Source: Bactericera cockerelli
Lineage: Eukaryota; Arthropoda; Insecta; Hemiptera; Triozidae
Length of the DNA stretch: 64,000 nucleotides
Assembly: GCA_024516035.1 (NCBI GenBank)
Contig: CM044967.1
Coordinates: 12,761,592 to 12,825,591, forward strand
Direction: 5' to 3'
Of the stretch, positions 56,044-64,000 are shown piece after piece. The position numbers were made by a program, and so were the translations under genes. Numbering within the stretch: position 1 is the first letter of the stretch; each line of letters opens with the position of its first letter. Under the pieces are notes generated by a model. It saw only the letters and a list, made by a program, of their open reading frames with translations, did no database searches and was not told the origin of the DNA.

Positions 56044-56548
56044 GGGGAAGGTCTCCCAAAACCGGGTACTTAGTTTTCTAGGCCATCTAGCGGAAAAGCC
56101 ATTATCATCAGCTAAGCAAATTAAACTGAAAAACATTCACAACTTTGTTGGCTATCTAAATTTGAAAATGATACGTCACTATGTATTGCCATTTTTTGTT
56201 AAATTTATTTTTTTCAAAAAAAGTCAAAGTACCCGGTTCTGTCAACCCGGTCTTTCAGAACCGGGTACTGGGTATGACAGAACCGGGTACCCCTATATTT
56301 CCTATGGAGGACATTGTAAAAAAGTTCAATGATGTTTATTGAAACGAACTTTAACATTTATTTTTATTTATATTTATGAGCATAAGTAATTTCAATGTAA
56401 AAAATAATTATTTTTCGAATGGCAAACAACAAGAAGGAACAAATTTTGAACCTAAATTTTAGAAAAATAAAATAGGAAACACACTCCTAGGTATCTTGAC
56501 ATTGTAAAAAATAATTAGAATAGGAATTGTACCAATTTTTTAGGAAAA

Positions 56549-56579
<31 letters not shown>

Positions 56580-57252
56580 CAATAGCATAACACAACACGA
56601 GCATACCTTGGAGGGTTTGACATTGTGACACCAAAAAAATATAAAAAATGAGAAAAATATTTGAATGACATAACAAAATAATATGTAGCAGGTCCCTACT
56701 TGCTTACCTACTTACCTTCAATACCTTCCCTGAAAAAATCTCCAGAGACATATCAAAGAACTTGAAAAAAAGTAATCACATAAAAAAACACACAACACTA
56801 AGGAAAAACTAGGCTGCTCAAATCGGGTACCCGAAAATCTGTACCCGGTTTTATCAACCCCAAAGTACCCGGTATGAACAGACTCATGACTTTCTGTAAA
56901 AAAAATTGAATAACCAAGAAATGCAAAACGATATTAAAAAGATTTTATTATGATATGAAATAACACTTTTTAAGTAACAGCTTGACACACTTACCATGAA
57001 TTTTCAGAACAAATAGCCGTTCAAAGTCACTCGATAACTGTGGCCTCGAAAATAAGGAAATAACACGAGCAAAACTAGAACCTCAAATCAGAGGAAAATG
57101 ACTCGAAATGAAATTGGTTTGTTTACAAAACTTACGCTCTGCTAGGAAGAGATTTTAGTTTCTGTAATCAGTTCATAGATGACATTAGCGGTATCGTCGG
57201 AAATAGTGGTACCCGGTATTAGCAGACTACCCGGTTTTGGCAAACCTTCCCC
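56044..57252. mobile_element. Non-autonomous DNA transposon with GGGGAAGG ends and TA duplication, 1209 bp
   Basis: TA at 56042-56043 and at 57253-57254 flanks terminal inverted repeats of about 26 bp: GGGGAAGGTCTCCCAAAACC and, inverted at the right, GGGGAAGGTTTGCCAAAACC, each followed by GGGTA. The motif ACCGGGTAC is repeated many times in subterminal regions (56215-56295, 56826-56875, 57208-57240), as transposase-binding arrays often are. The superfamily cannot be fixed from the ends alone. There is no transposase. A long A tract lies at 56553-56579. Confidence 0.75.
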
Positions 57253-57378
57253 TACTGCTCAATTATTGCGAATATGTTCTGCACACTCATAAATCTTTAT
57301 TTTTTTCAACACAGCACAACACAAAGTCGTAAAAGTTATTTGCATTGTTTTTTGCATCTTCATCTTTTCCATTTTTTT

Positions 57379-57568
57379 CTATGACCTACCCACAAACTTG
57401 AAACCCATTGCACTCTTTCGCAAGAAAGTTTTTTAAATAAAATTTTATTCCAAACTAGTTCGATGATAGTTTTCTATGACCTACCCACAAACTTGAAACC
57501 CATTGCACTCTTTCGCAAGAAAGTTTTTTAAATAAAATTTTATTCCAAACTAGTTCGATGATAGTCTC
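57379..57568. repeat. 95-bp perfect tandem duplication
   Basis: CTATGACCTACCCACAAACT...CTAGTTCGATGATAGT is present twice head to tail, with no differences seen. Confidence 0.85.
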
Positions 57569-57900
57569 CTTTGTAAATTCGAAAAATCCATACTGCAATA
57601 AAATTTGTGGATTTCTTTTTCACAGTTTAAATTTGTACGAGTATTATAATTATGCAGAAAGTAGGTATTACAGTCAGTCACTTTTTATCCAAGGCTTCTG
57701 TAGTCCATTTTGAATTACAGTGTAAAAACTGCTTTCCGCTGGAATAAAGTTCAATAACTAAAAACAGCCCGAGAAATATATCTGTATAGGCAATGTGCTA
57801 AGTATTTAGGAAAAATATTTTCGTCAAAATACATTGTTTTTGCATATTCTATTGACAATTACACGGCAGTGTGTTGTTCTATTGTTTTAATGGTGTATAT

Positions 57901-58830
57901 GAAAATCCACAATATCACAGATCATATTTTTCGAACGTGAAATAAAATATAGACTAATGGTAAATATCGCTACTGATTTGCCAAAATGTAACAAGCGCCA
58001 GAGGACAACTCTTCAGGAGAGAGGAAAAACTAAAATGAAAATGCTCTTTTTGATATGTGCATCTGTGCAATGTGCATGAACCCTAATACTGATATTTTTG
58101 AAATTAAGACGCAACAGGTAAATTGATTTCCTCTTTAAATCCATGATTACTAATGGTTTTTCCTCTATTGGAAAGGACAGTTTTGGGGCTTGTTATATTT
58201 CTAAAATGGCCTAGTTTTGGATATCTCGAGTTTCCAATAATGTAAGACACGCCAATATTTTCAGAATATCTTGATATCTGTTCCGCAAAAGTGTAACAAG
58301 CGACTCATTTTAAATGCATTTCGCATCACAGTATGATATTTCATGGTCATGTCGCTTCTTACATCTTTTAATTACAGGAGAAAATTTTGAAATTTTATGT
58401 AGAATCAACTTACAACCATTGCAGTTAGGAATGTGGGGGTAAGTGCATTCAATGCAGATTAAAAAAACGAAAATATAAATTAAATAGGTAGAAAAAAATC
58501 GACCCACTTGTTACATTTTATCAAATCAGTAGCGATATGAAAATCTTCAATATCACAGATCTTATTTTTAGAACCTATGAGAAAAGATTGTTTAATGGTA
58601 AATATGAAAATTCTTCAATATCACAGATCATATTTTTATTAGAACCTGAAAAAAAAAGATTGTTTAATTGTAAATATAAAAATCTTCAATATCACAGATC
58701 ACATTATTAGAACCAGAAAGAAAAGATTGATTAATATCTAGTAAATATGAAAATCTTCAATATCACAGATCACAATATTTTAGAACCTAAGGGATAAGAT
58801 TGTTCTGGTAAATATGAATATCTTCAATGG
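57901..58830. repeat. Tandem array of about 68-bp units interrupted by a MITE
   Basis: Units beginning GAAAATC.TCAATATCACAG start at 57901, then (after the MITE) near 58539, 58606, 58676 and 58749. Each contains AGAACCT and GATTGTTTAAT-like blocks and ends GGTAAATAT. Confidence 0.75.
57967..58535. mobile_element. MITE with TA duplication inserted in the tandem array, 569 bp
   Basis: TCGCTACTGATTTGCCAAAA...TGTAACAAG at the left is mirrored by CTTGTTACATTTTATCAAAT...CAGTAGCGA at the right (about 30 bp). Removing it plus one TA restores GGTAAATATGAAAATC, the sequence found between other units of the array. A further GTGTAACAAGCGAC copy of the end motif lies near 58291. The minus-strand frame inside has no recognised domain. 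Confidence 0.8.
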
Positions 58831-59236
58831 AATGTGGTAGGATGGAAATTTAGCGTTTACAGCAGAATTTTACTAAGAAAATCTTCAACAAGCCAGCCAG
58901 TGCTCGTAAATGGACTAGTATATTATTGCTATAACAATAAATAATAAGCGAGAATGTTTGTATGGCTATTTTATAAGCATAAATAGTTAATAGCTAACCA
59001 GGCAATTAATTAAAGCAATTATATCGCCCGATTTATAAAGATTACATAAACAATAGACCACTTGCCTTGTCGAACACAGAGCCTGCGATTCAGTATGTTG
59101 TCACATGCCCGTAGTGTCGGATATGCTCCAACGCATGCGCTATTCATAAGCAAATAAATCAGTTTGTTTTACTATCGATTAATAAAATACAAAATAATAA
59201 TATGAATTTTTTTAACAGTTTCGGCACTCACAGAGA
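58831..59236. other. Region upstream of the PAN-domain gene
   Basis: Candidate promoter/5' UTR region. No TATA box or initiator can be assigned with confidence. A possible splice acceptor ends at 59218. Confidence 0.3.
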
Positions 59237-59324
59237 ATGGCAAGTTTGATCAGTATAACCAGGCTCATTCTAGTATTTAAATTAGTTTTAGTCAGTGCGT
59301 CGCATTTACATTTGGCCAACAATG
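59237..59324 (+). CDS. First coding exon (signal peptide) of a secreted PAN-domain protein, partial gene
   Basis: An ATG at 59237 opens 29 codons that begin MASLISITRLILVF and continue with a second hydrophobic stretch, LVLVSA, before HLHLANN. This is a typical N-terminal signal peptide (short n-region, hydrophobic core with one Lys, small residues before the likely cleavage site). The frame runs into a strong donor, G|GTAAGT, after one base of a codon (phase 1). The next supported exon, at 63352, starts with two bases of a codon, so the junction restores GCC (Ala) and the mature protein would begin near ...LANNACFERV. A candidate acceptor (T-rich tract then AACAG, ending 59218) lies 18 bases upstream of the ATG, so a separate 5' UTR exon is possible. 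No TATA box or transcription start was identified. The matched phases and signal peptide make the gene model good. The exact protein family is not known. Confidence 0.7.
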
Positions 59325-60550
59325 GTAAGTTTTTTACGGGTGCTTTCGGTTACCGTACATTGATGACCGTTTTCGGTATTTCTCTGAAGAATTTCCTTGA
59401 AACCGCGTGATGGGTGGTAACAATATGGTCGTTTTTTTTGTGACAAAAACTAAAATCTTTTCATGATAATATTTACCACATATTTTTTCCTTGAATATTC
59501 ATGTAACAGACTAAGTTTAACTCATCGTGAAAGGGTCCCAAATTTCGGATAGGCAGGGAAATGGTGTAACCCCTGTCATAAAATCAAATATGCAGACCAA
59601 TTCCATCCTTAGTATGAGGTACAAATATATAAAAATGAAATTAATATCTACCTAAGGTATATGAACCAATTATTCGACAGCGAATAAATTGAATATAATC
59701 TTCAACACTTTTTTTGCAACTCTCATAAAATTTTACATTTAAAAATAAAAGCTATCTCTGTGTCGATATAATACCTATCCTCTGATATGAACAGTAATTC
59801 TAAATAATGTCTTCGTGTTAAATTTGTATGTAAATATGTTTTGAGTAGTTTTCTAAAACCTGAATGAATATAAAAATAATAATAATTTAAAAAAAATTTA
59901 AATCCAGGCAAACACAATATTATAATTATATGCATTAGTCTTTTTGTGACGTTTCCATTATTTATTTTTGGTGATGAAAATATAGGTAAAACCCTTAATG
60001 AGAAAATTCAATTTTTTTGTAGCAATGATCAATCGTCGTTCGCGTTTGATACTCCTGTTGAATTATGTGACAAAACCTGGACTCGAATGCCAGGTACTTT
60101 CGTTTCAGCTGAAATTTCATTTAATTCATAGATACCTACAATACCTACATATCTGATTAAGTGATTATATTGTATTTGTACAATTATATCAACAGTTTTT
60201 TTCTGACACGAAGAATAATCCATTTAAGTAAATCAGCAAGATATTAGAAAGACTTCAAAAACCAGAATTATTGTAATGTATTGAAAATGGATGTAAAAAT
60301 CCATCAACGTTTTGACATTTTTGTTTGATAGCAGTCCTAGTTATAACTGCTATGAAAGAATACTCGTATAGGTAATAACTACCATAAATTCTTAAATTGA
60401 AGAATGTATATACAATTGTTCATACATAGGTACCTATTACATATTATTACATGTAAATCAAGGTGTACCTTTATTTCCAGATTTGTTTGATTCAATTTAA
60501 TTTTCTTACTATGAAATATATCTCATTTTACATTCATTTGACACCTATTA

Positions 60551-60812
60551 TATCGTCGTCCCGAACACGAAGTGGCGTATCTCAAAAAATGGACATTTGA
60601 GATTTTTGGCGTATCTAGTTCTCATCATGGTTTTTTATCACCTCACGAAGTGACGTATCTCTATCTCAAAGCGTTCCAATTTTATGAGTATATTTAATTT
60701 CGGCGTATATTGTTTCGAATATTTCTTTCAAAGGACGAGCTGACGTATCTCGATTTACGCTACTAAAGTTTGTATTTTGAAGATACGCCACTTCGTGTTT
60801 GGGACGACGATA
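60551..60812. mobile_element. MITE with 31-bp ends and internal end-motif copies, 262 bp
   Basis: TATCGTCGTCCCGAACACGA and AGTGGCGTATCT at the left are mirrored at the right (AGATACGCCACT, TCGTGTTTGGGACGACGATA) with one mismatch. Variants of ACGAAGTGACGTATCTC occur internally near 60646 and 60733. The flanks are too AT-rich to define the duplication. Confidence 0.8.
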
Positions 60813-60895
60813 TTTTACTAACAGTTTTTATTTACAACAAAAACACCCATGCCGGGGCCAAAAACTATTTGGTATAAAAACATTGTAAAAAAGTC

Positions 60896-61059
60896 TCCAA
60901 AGTAAACATGCTTGTTTTGACTTCAAAGTAAACCAAAGTAAACATGATTGTTTTGACTTCAAAGTAAACCAAAGTAAACATGATTGTTTTGATTTCAAAG
61001 TAAACCAAAGTAAACATGATTGTTTTGACTTCAAAGTAAACCAAAGTAAACATGATTGT
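60896..61059. repeat. 36-bp tandem repeat, about 4.5 units
   Basis: CAAAGTAAACATGATTGTTT and TGACTTCAAAGTAAAC repeat in register. Each unit itself contains two copies of CCAAAGTAAAC/TTCAAAGTAAAC. Open frames through it reflect the period being a multiple of three. Confidence 0.85.
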
Positions 61060-61369
61060 AAAATTGTTGACTTAAAACTAAATGTTAGTTTATTTTGATC
61101 GATCTATTTAGAAGTCATTTTAGTTACATATTGCAGAATCTCAGGGGAACGTAAAAGTTGTTGTTCTTTCCTTTTTGTCATTTTATCATTACTTTTTTAA
61201 TATGATAGTATGTATAATAGCCATTATCTGTCGAATTCTAGGTATAAGTATGTGTTTTTGTTTGGACTTATTGCAAAAAGAGACTCTATTTATGACTTTA
61301 CCATTGTCCAACGTCGATAGTAGTAGAATCAAGCGTTTATTAAAAAATTGAAATCGGAGTAAAAACGCT

Positions 61370-61640
61370 TGCATACGAGTCTGCAACCATTGGGACATTT
61401 TCATGTCGGTTTTTATAATTTAATATTTCGTTACATAATTTCGTTACATAAATTCGTCACATAATTTCGTTACATAATTTTGGTTATGTGCCAGAGCAAA
61501 GACATGAAAATGTCAATTTAATATTTCGTTACATAATTTCGTCACATAATTTCGTTACATAATTTCGTTACATAATTTCGTTACTTTATTTCGTTACATA
61601 ATTTTGGTTATGTGCCAGAGCAAAGACATGAAAATGTCAA
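61370..61640 (+). repeat. Dispersed repeat H, copy 2
   Basis: Two successive blocks each contain several ATAATTTCGTTAC units followed by TTTTGGTTATGTGCCAGAGC and AAAGACATGAAAATGTC. It is the inverted counterpart of 39395-39760. Confidence 0.7.
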
Positions 61641-61893
61641 AAATATTCTTCCCTTGATTCTTCCATATTTTTGTAGGCACCTTAAGTCTCATTTTGACAC
61701 CATATTGAATCTATTATAATTTATATATTCAAGATCTATACATCTATTAATTGAACAAATAGATTCCTAACCTTGGATAGACACAGTTTTTCCGCCAGAA
61801 TGACTTAATTCGTCGCACTAGTGGCGTAGTCGTGGAATATATTTGGTGAATAACTCAAACGTTTGATTCTGATATATCTAATTTAGTTGATTC

Positions 61894-62088
61894 TGGTAGT
61901 CAAGTGGTTAACGCGCTAGTCTAGTAATCCAGGTAGCGTAGGGATCCGTTAGTTCGAATCCCACCCAGTGCATGAATTTTTTCTCATTAGTTTGAGTTTG
62001 GGACCACATAATAATAAGACTCTTAGGGTTAGGTGGTAGAAAATGATTTGAGCAAAAACCTCGCCTGTTACCTTCCACTAAAGAGTAG
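61894..62088 (+). repeat. SINE-A copy in intron 1 of the PAN-domain gene
   Basis: TGGTAGTCAAGTGGTTAACG, box B AGTTCGAATCCC and the CTTCCACTAAAGAGTAG end are all present. A short internal deletion removes part of the CTGGTGGTTACC region. Confidence 0.8.
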
Positions 62089-62212
62089 ATAATTTTAATA
62101 CAGGGTGATCGAAACCACATAGCCACTATCTTTTTCTCGAGAACGGTTTGAGTTCGGATCTTGAAACAAAAAATTGCTCCCCAATATGAAGTCTCAAGTT
62201 TTATAAAACTTA

Positions 62213-62336
62213 TCAATCAAGGTGGCGGATTCGTAATCTGGAGGTTGGTGGTTCCGATCGCAAGTTAAGCAAAAAATTAAAGAAACGAGTTTGAGTAATT
62301 GTGATATCAAGATTGTGATTAACAGAAATAAGATAT
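62213..62336 (+). repeat. SINE-C copy in intron 1
   Basis: TCAATCAAGGTGGCGGATTC and GGAGGTTGGTGGTTCCGATC, followed by GAGTTTGAGTAATTGTGATA. The first part of the head is lost. Confidence 0.7.
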
Positions 62337-63122
62337 CACAATACAACCACTGGCTACGGCACTACATCCTGATCTCTGCAGGTATTGTAAATATTTCCAC
62401 CTACAAGACCATAGCACGCAATTCCTACTCTGCCACAGTTAATTGATCCGGAGACAAGAGAACAAAAATTGATCGATTATGAAATGTAACCTTTCCTTAA
62501 ACAATGACCCTTGATTCTTGATTGATATTTCGTGTTACCTTGGATGCCTGGTTCTCCGTTTACATGGATGATTTCAGGAGGAAAACCACTCTTTCCGTCC
62601 AACCAGGGAAACGTGTGATTGCTCAGTGTGCGCGAATTCAACACGTCATACTTCTGCACACCCACAGCACTTGTGTGAAGTCAGGAACGGATACATGGGG
62701 GGGGGGGGGGGGTTTGGTACTGGAACAACAATCAGCGCCCTGAAATGATATTTTATTGCCACGGGCAATAAAAAGTTTAGATCAGCCCCTGCTTGTAATA
62801 TTTATTTTTATTTATTTTAACGTGTTAACGGGCTAAACCCATGTTTTTTTTGTAAATTAATCACAAACATAAGACTTATACTAGGATATAACATAGATTT
62901 TATAGGTTATAGTTATTGCAGGTATAGAATTATATACTACAATACAATATTGTCCTTTTCCTGCAAGAATTAAACTAAAGAGTCCCTTTAGTCTCACAGT
63001 CTAACTAAAGTTTCATTGATAGAACCCCCAAAATGTATTTAAGATTCTGCTGCAAACAGAGTTCATCTTTGATAGCACATGGATAAAAAAATATTTTAAT
63101 TTTATAAGAACCAATTTGAATG
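62337..63122. other. Intronic DNA, unassigned
   Basis: A run of about 14 G residues lies near 62698-62712. No other feature is supported. Confidence 0.35.
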
Positions 63123-63290
63123 TCTGACTGGGGGACTATAAACAGGGAGTAGACCAGCATTGCCTTGGTTCTGGGGGCCCTTGTCAATTATTAGCCTCCT
63201 TGTAAAGACAGTGGTAGAAGTGCTGAGTCATTCCTCCACTGTTTGGCTACCATCGTTCACGATGACGCCACCCTATGATAGGATGAAGAA
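63123..63290 (-). repeat. Dispersed repeat shared with 6240-6400
   Basis: ACTATAAACAGGGAGTAGAC, CTGAGTCATTCCTCCACTG and GGCTACCATCGTTCACGATG match the 6.3-kb locus in inverted orientation. It ends about 60 bp before the PAN exon acceptor. Confidence 0.7.
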
Positions 63291-63351
63291 CCAATTTGAA
63301 AAAAAAAAAAAATTTGAATAGTTCAACTCGTAATTTACTTAACGTTTTCAG

Positions 63352-63481
63352 CCTGTTTCGAAAGAGTTGCCATTGGAAAGCGCCTCAACAACACAGATGT
63401 TTCCAGGAGTCTGGGAGCCAGGACACTGCGTCAGTGTGACATGGAGTGCGAGCGAGACATGTGCAATGCCTACTCTTATGG
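63352..63481 (+). CDS. Second coding exon: N-terminal part of a PAN/apple-like cysteine domain, gene continues past window
   Basis: The exon is bounded by an acceptor (ACGTTTTCAG, ending 63351) and a donor (GTGAGT, from 63482). It is 130 bases and enters in phase 1, leaving in phase 2. The encoded peptide starts CFERVAIGKRLNN and ends CDMECERDMCNAYSYG. The pattern of one Cys near the start, then about 30 residues on CX3C, X4, C followed by an aromatic A-Y-S-Y segment, is the core of PAN/apple modules, which mediate extracellular protein or carbohydrate contacts. Together with the signal peptide exon at 59237 this indicates a secreted or membrane-anchored extracellular protein. In insects PAN modules of this type occur in cuticle/apical-matrix proteins that also carry a zona pellucida domain (for example the NompA group), but the rest of this protein lies outside the window, so that link is only a possibility. 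GC content is clearly higher than in the flanks, as expected of coding sequence. Confidence 0.78.
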
Positions 63482-64000
63482 GTGAGTAAATTGTTTGTTT
63501 AATCTGGAATGGTCGGGAAATGTCTTTGAAAGACACCCTAATGATATGGGGCATTGGTTTTCCACCCATTGATTGAACTACTCACTCACAAGAGTTGCAA
63601 TAATAGTAATAAGGTCCAAAATACCTCCTTATGAGGATTGATAATTTACCTTATTGAGAAGTTTTCATTTGTTTTTATATTTTAGCTCTAGAGTCTCAAA
63701 TGAAATGTGCATTCAAAATTAATGCATTGAGTCCACTCCAATTTTACGAATCTCGCCCAGGCAGTATTAGCCTCAGAACATTTTACCATTGCTGGTGCTT
63801 TTCTAAATTTTCTATTTATTGAAATAATTTAAACAAACCGGGATGTGATGGAAAATTAAAAATCATAATTTGTTTAAACGAATTAAAACAAAACAATGTG
63901 ATTGAAAATATCATAATTTTAGTTTTTAACAAATAAAAATAAGTACCAATGCCAAAATAGCTTCTATATTTTGTTCCTATCGATAATTTAAAGTTAGACA
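63482..64000 (+). other. Start of intron 2 of the PAN-domain gene
   Basis: After the donor at 63482 I found no exon that continues the PAN domain. A weak acceptor near 63686 leads within 12 codons to a stop in the required phase, so it is not accepted. Confidence 0.5.

Larger units (their letters stand above)
59325..63351 (+). other. Intron 1 of the PAN-domain gene (about 4.0 kb), repeat-filled
   Basis: The interval lies between donor GTAAGT at 59325 and acceptor TTTTCAG ending 63351, with compatible phases on both sides. It contains a MITE (60551-60812), a 36-bp tandem array (60896-61059), an ATAATTTCGTTAC-type repeat (61370-61640), a SINE (61894-62088), a second SINE type (62213-62336), a run of G residues near 62700 and a dispersed repeat (63123-63290). 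I saw no extra exon with matching phases, but a small one could be missed. Confidence 0.6.

Noticed and set aside
55888..56136. Minus-strand frame spanning the left end of the GGGGAAGG transposon
   Set aside because: It crosses the transposon terminus into unrelated flanking DNA, so it cannot be the element's transposase and shows no known domain.
63686..63730. Third exon of the PAN-domain gene
   Set aside because: The acceptor is weak and the required phase meets a stop codon after about 12 codons, without PAN-like residues.

Overview
This window is a stretch of AT-rich, repeat-dense animal nuclear DNA, most likely from an insect. The evidence is the absence of bacterial gene organisation, GT-AG introns, many tRNA-derived SINEs, a fragment of an R2-type non-LTR retrotransposon, and Helitron, piggyBac-like and pogo-like non-autonomous transposons. 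A hemipteran is plausible, but the sequence alone does not settle the order or species. Almost all of the short open reading frames are chance frames or run through repeats.

The only host protein-coding gene I can support lies at the right edge, on the + strand. A first coding exon (59237-59324) encodes a start methionine and a signal peptide and ends in phase 1. After an intron of about 4.0 kb, a second exon (63352-63481) completes the split codon as alanine and encodes the start of a PAN/apple-type cysteine domain. The gene continues beyond position 64000. The long intron is filled with repeats. The only other credible protein remnant is the frameshifted C-terminal end of an R2-like reverse transcriptase/endonuclease protein (959-1778).

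Layout. 0-9 kb: SINE copy, R2-like pseudogene, a piggyBac-type MITE with TTAA duplications, small MITEs and an 18-bp minisatellite. 9-23 kb: scattered SINEs of several families, small tandem arrays, perfect snap-back hairpins, and a 156-bp identical direct repeat near 21 kb. 23.7-26.2 kb: a diverged tandem segmental duplication of about 1.1 kb with a MITE in the second copy. 26.5-28.1 kb: two LINE-type 3' tails, each interrupted by a younger insertion (a SINE in one, a small Helitron in the other). 28.9-33.9 kb: the most striking structure, a 5-kb foldback-like inverted repeat whose arms are arrays of two alternating modules (about 281 and 146 bp) joined at palindromic AACGTT junctions. 34-48 kb: SINEs, pogo-like MITEs and short duplications. 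48.8-50.1 kb: a 1.36-kb non-autonomous Helitron carrying a long TG-rich tract. 50-55.8 kb: a dense SINE cluster. 56.0-58.8 kb: a 1.2-kb terminal-inverted-repeat transposon with TA duplication, then a tandem array invaded by another TA-flanked MITE. 59.2 kb to the end: the secreted PAN-domain gene.

The repeats do not form a pathway. Their interest is in structure: nested insertions that give relative ages, SINE families that share bodies but differ in tRNA-like heads, and the foldback array. I saw no CRISPR array, rRNA gene, convincing functional tRNA, or multi-gene system.
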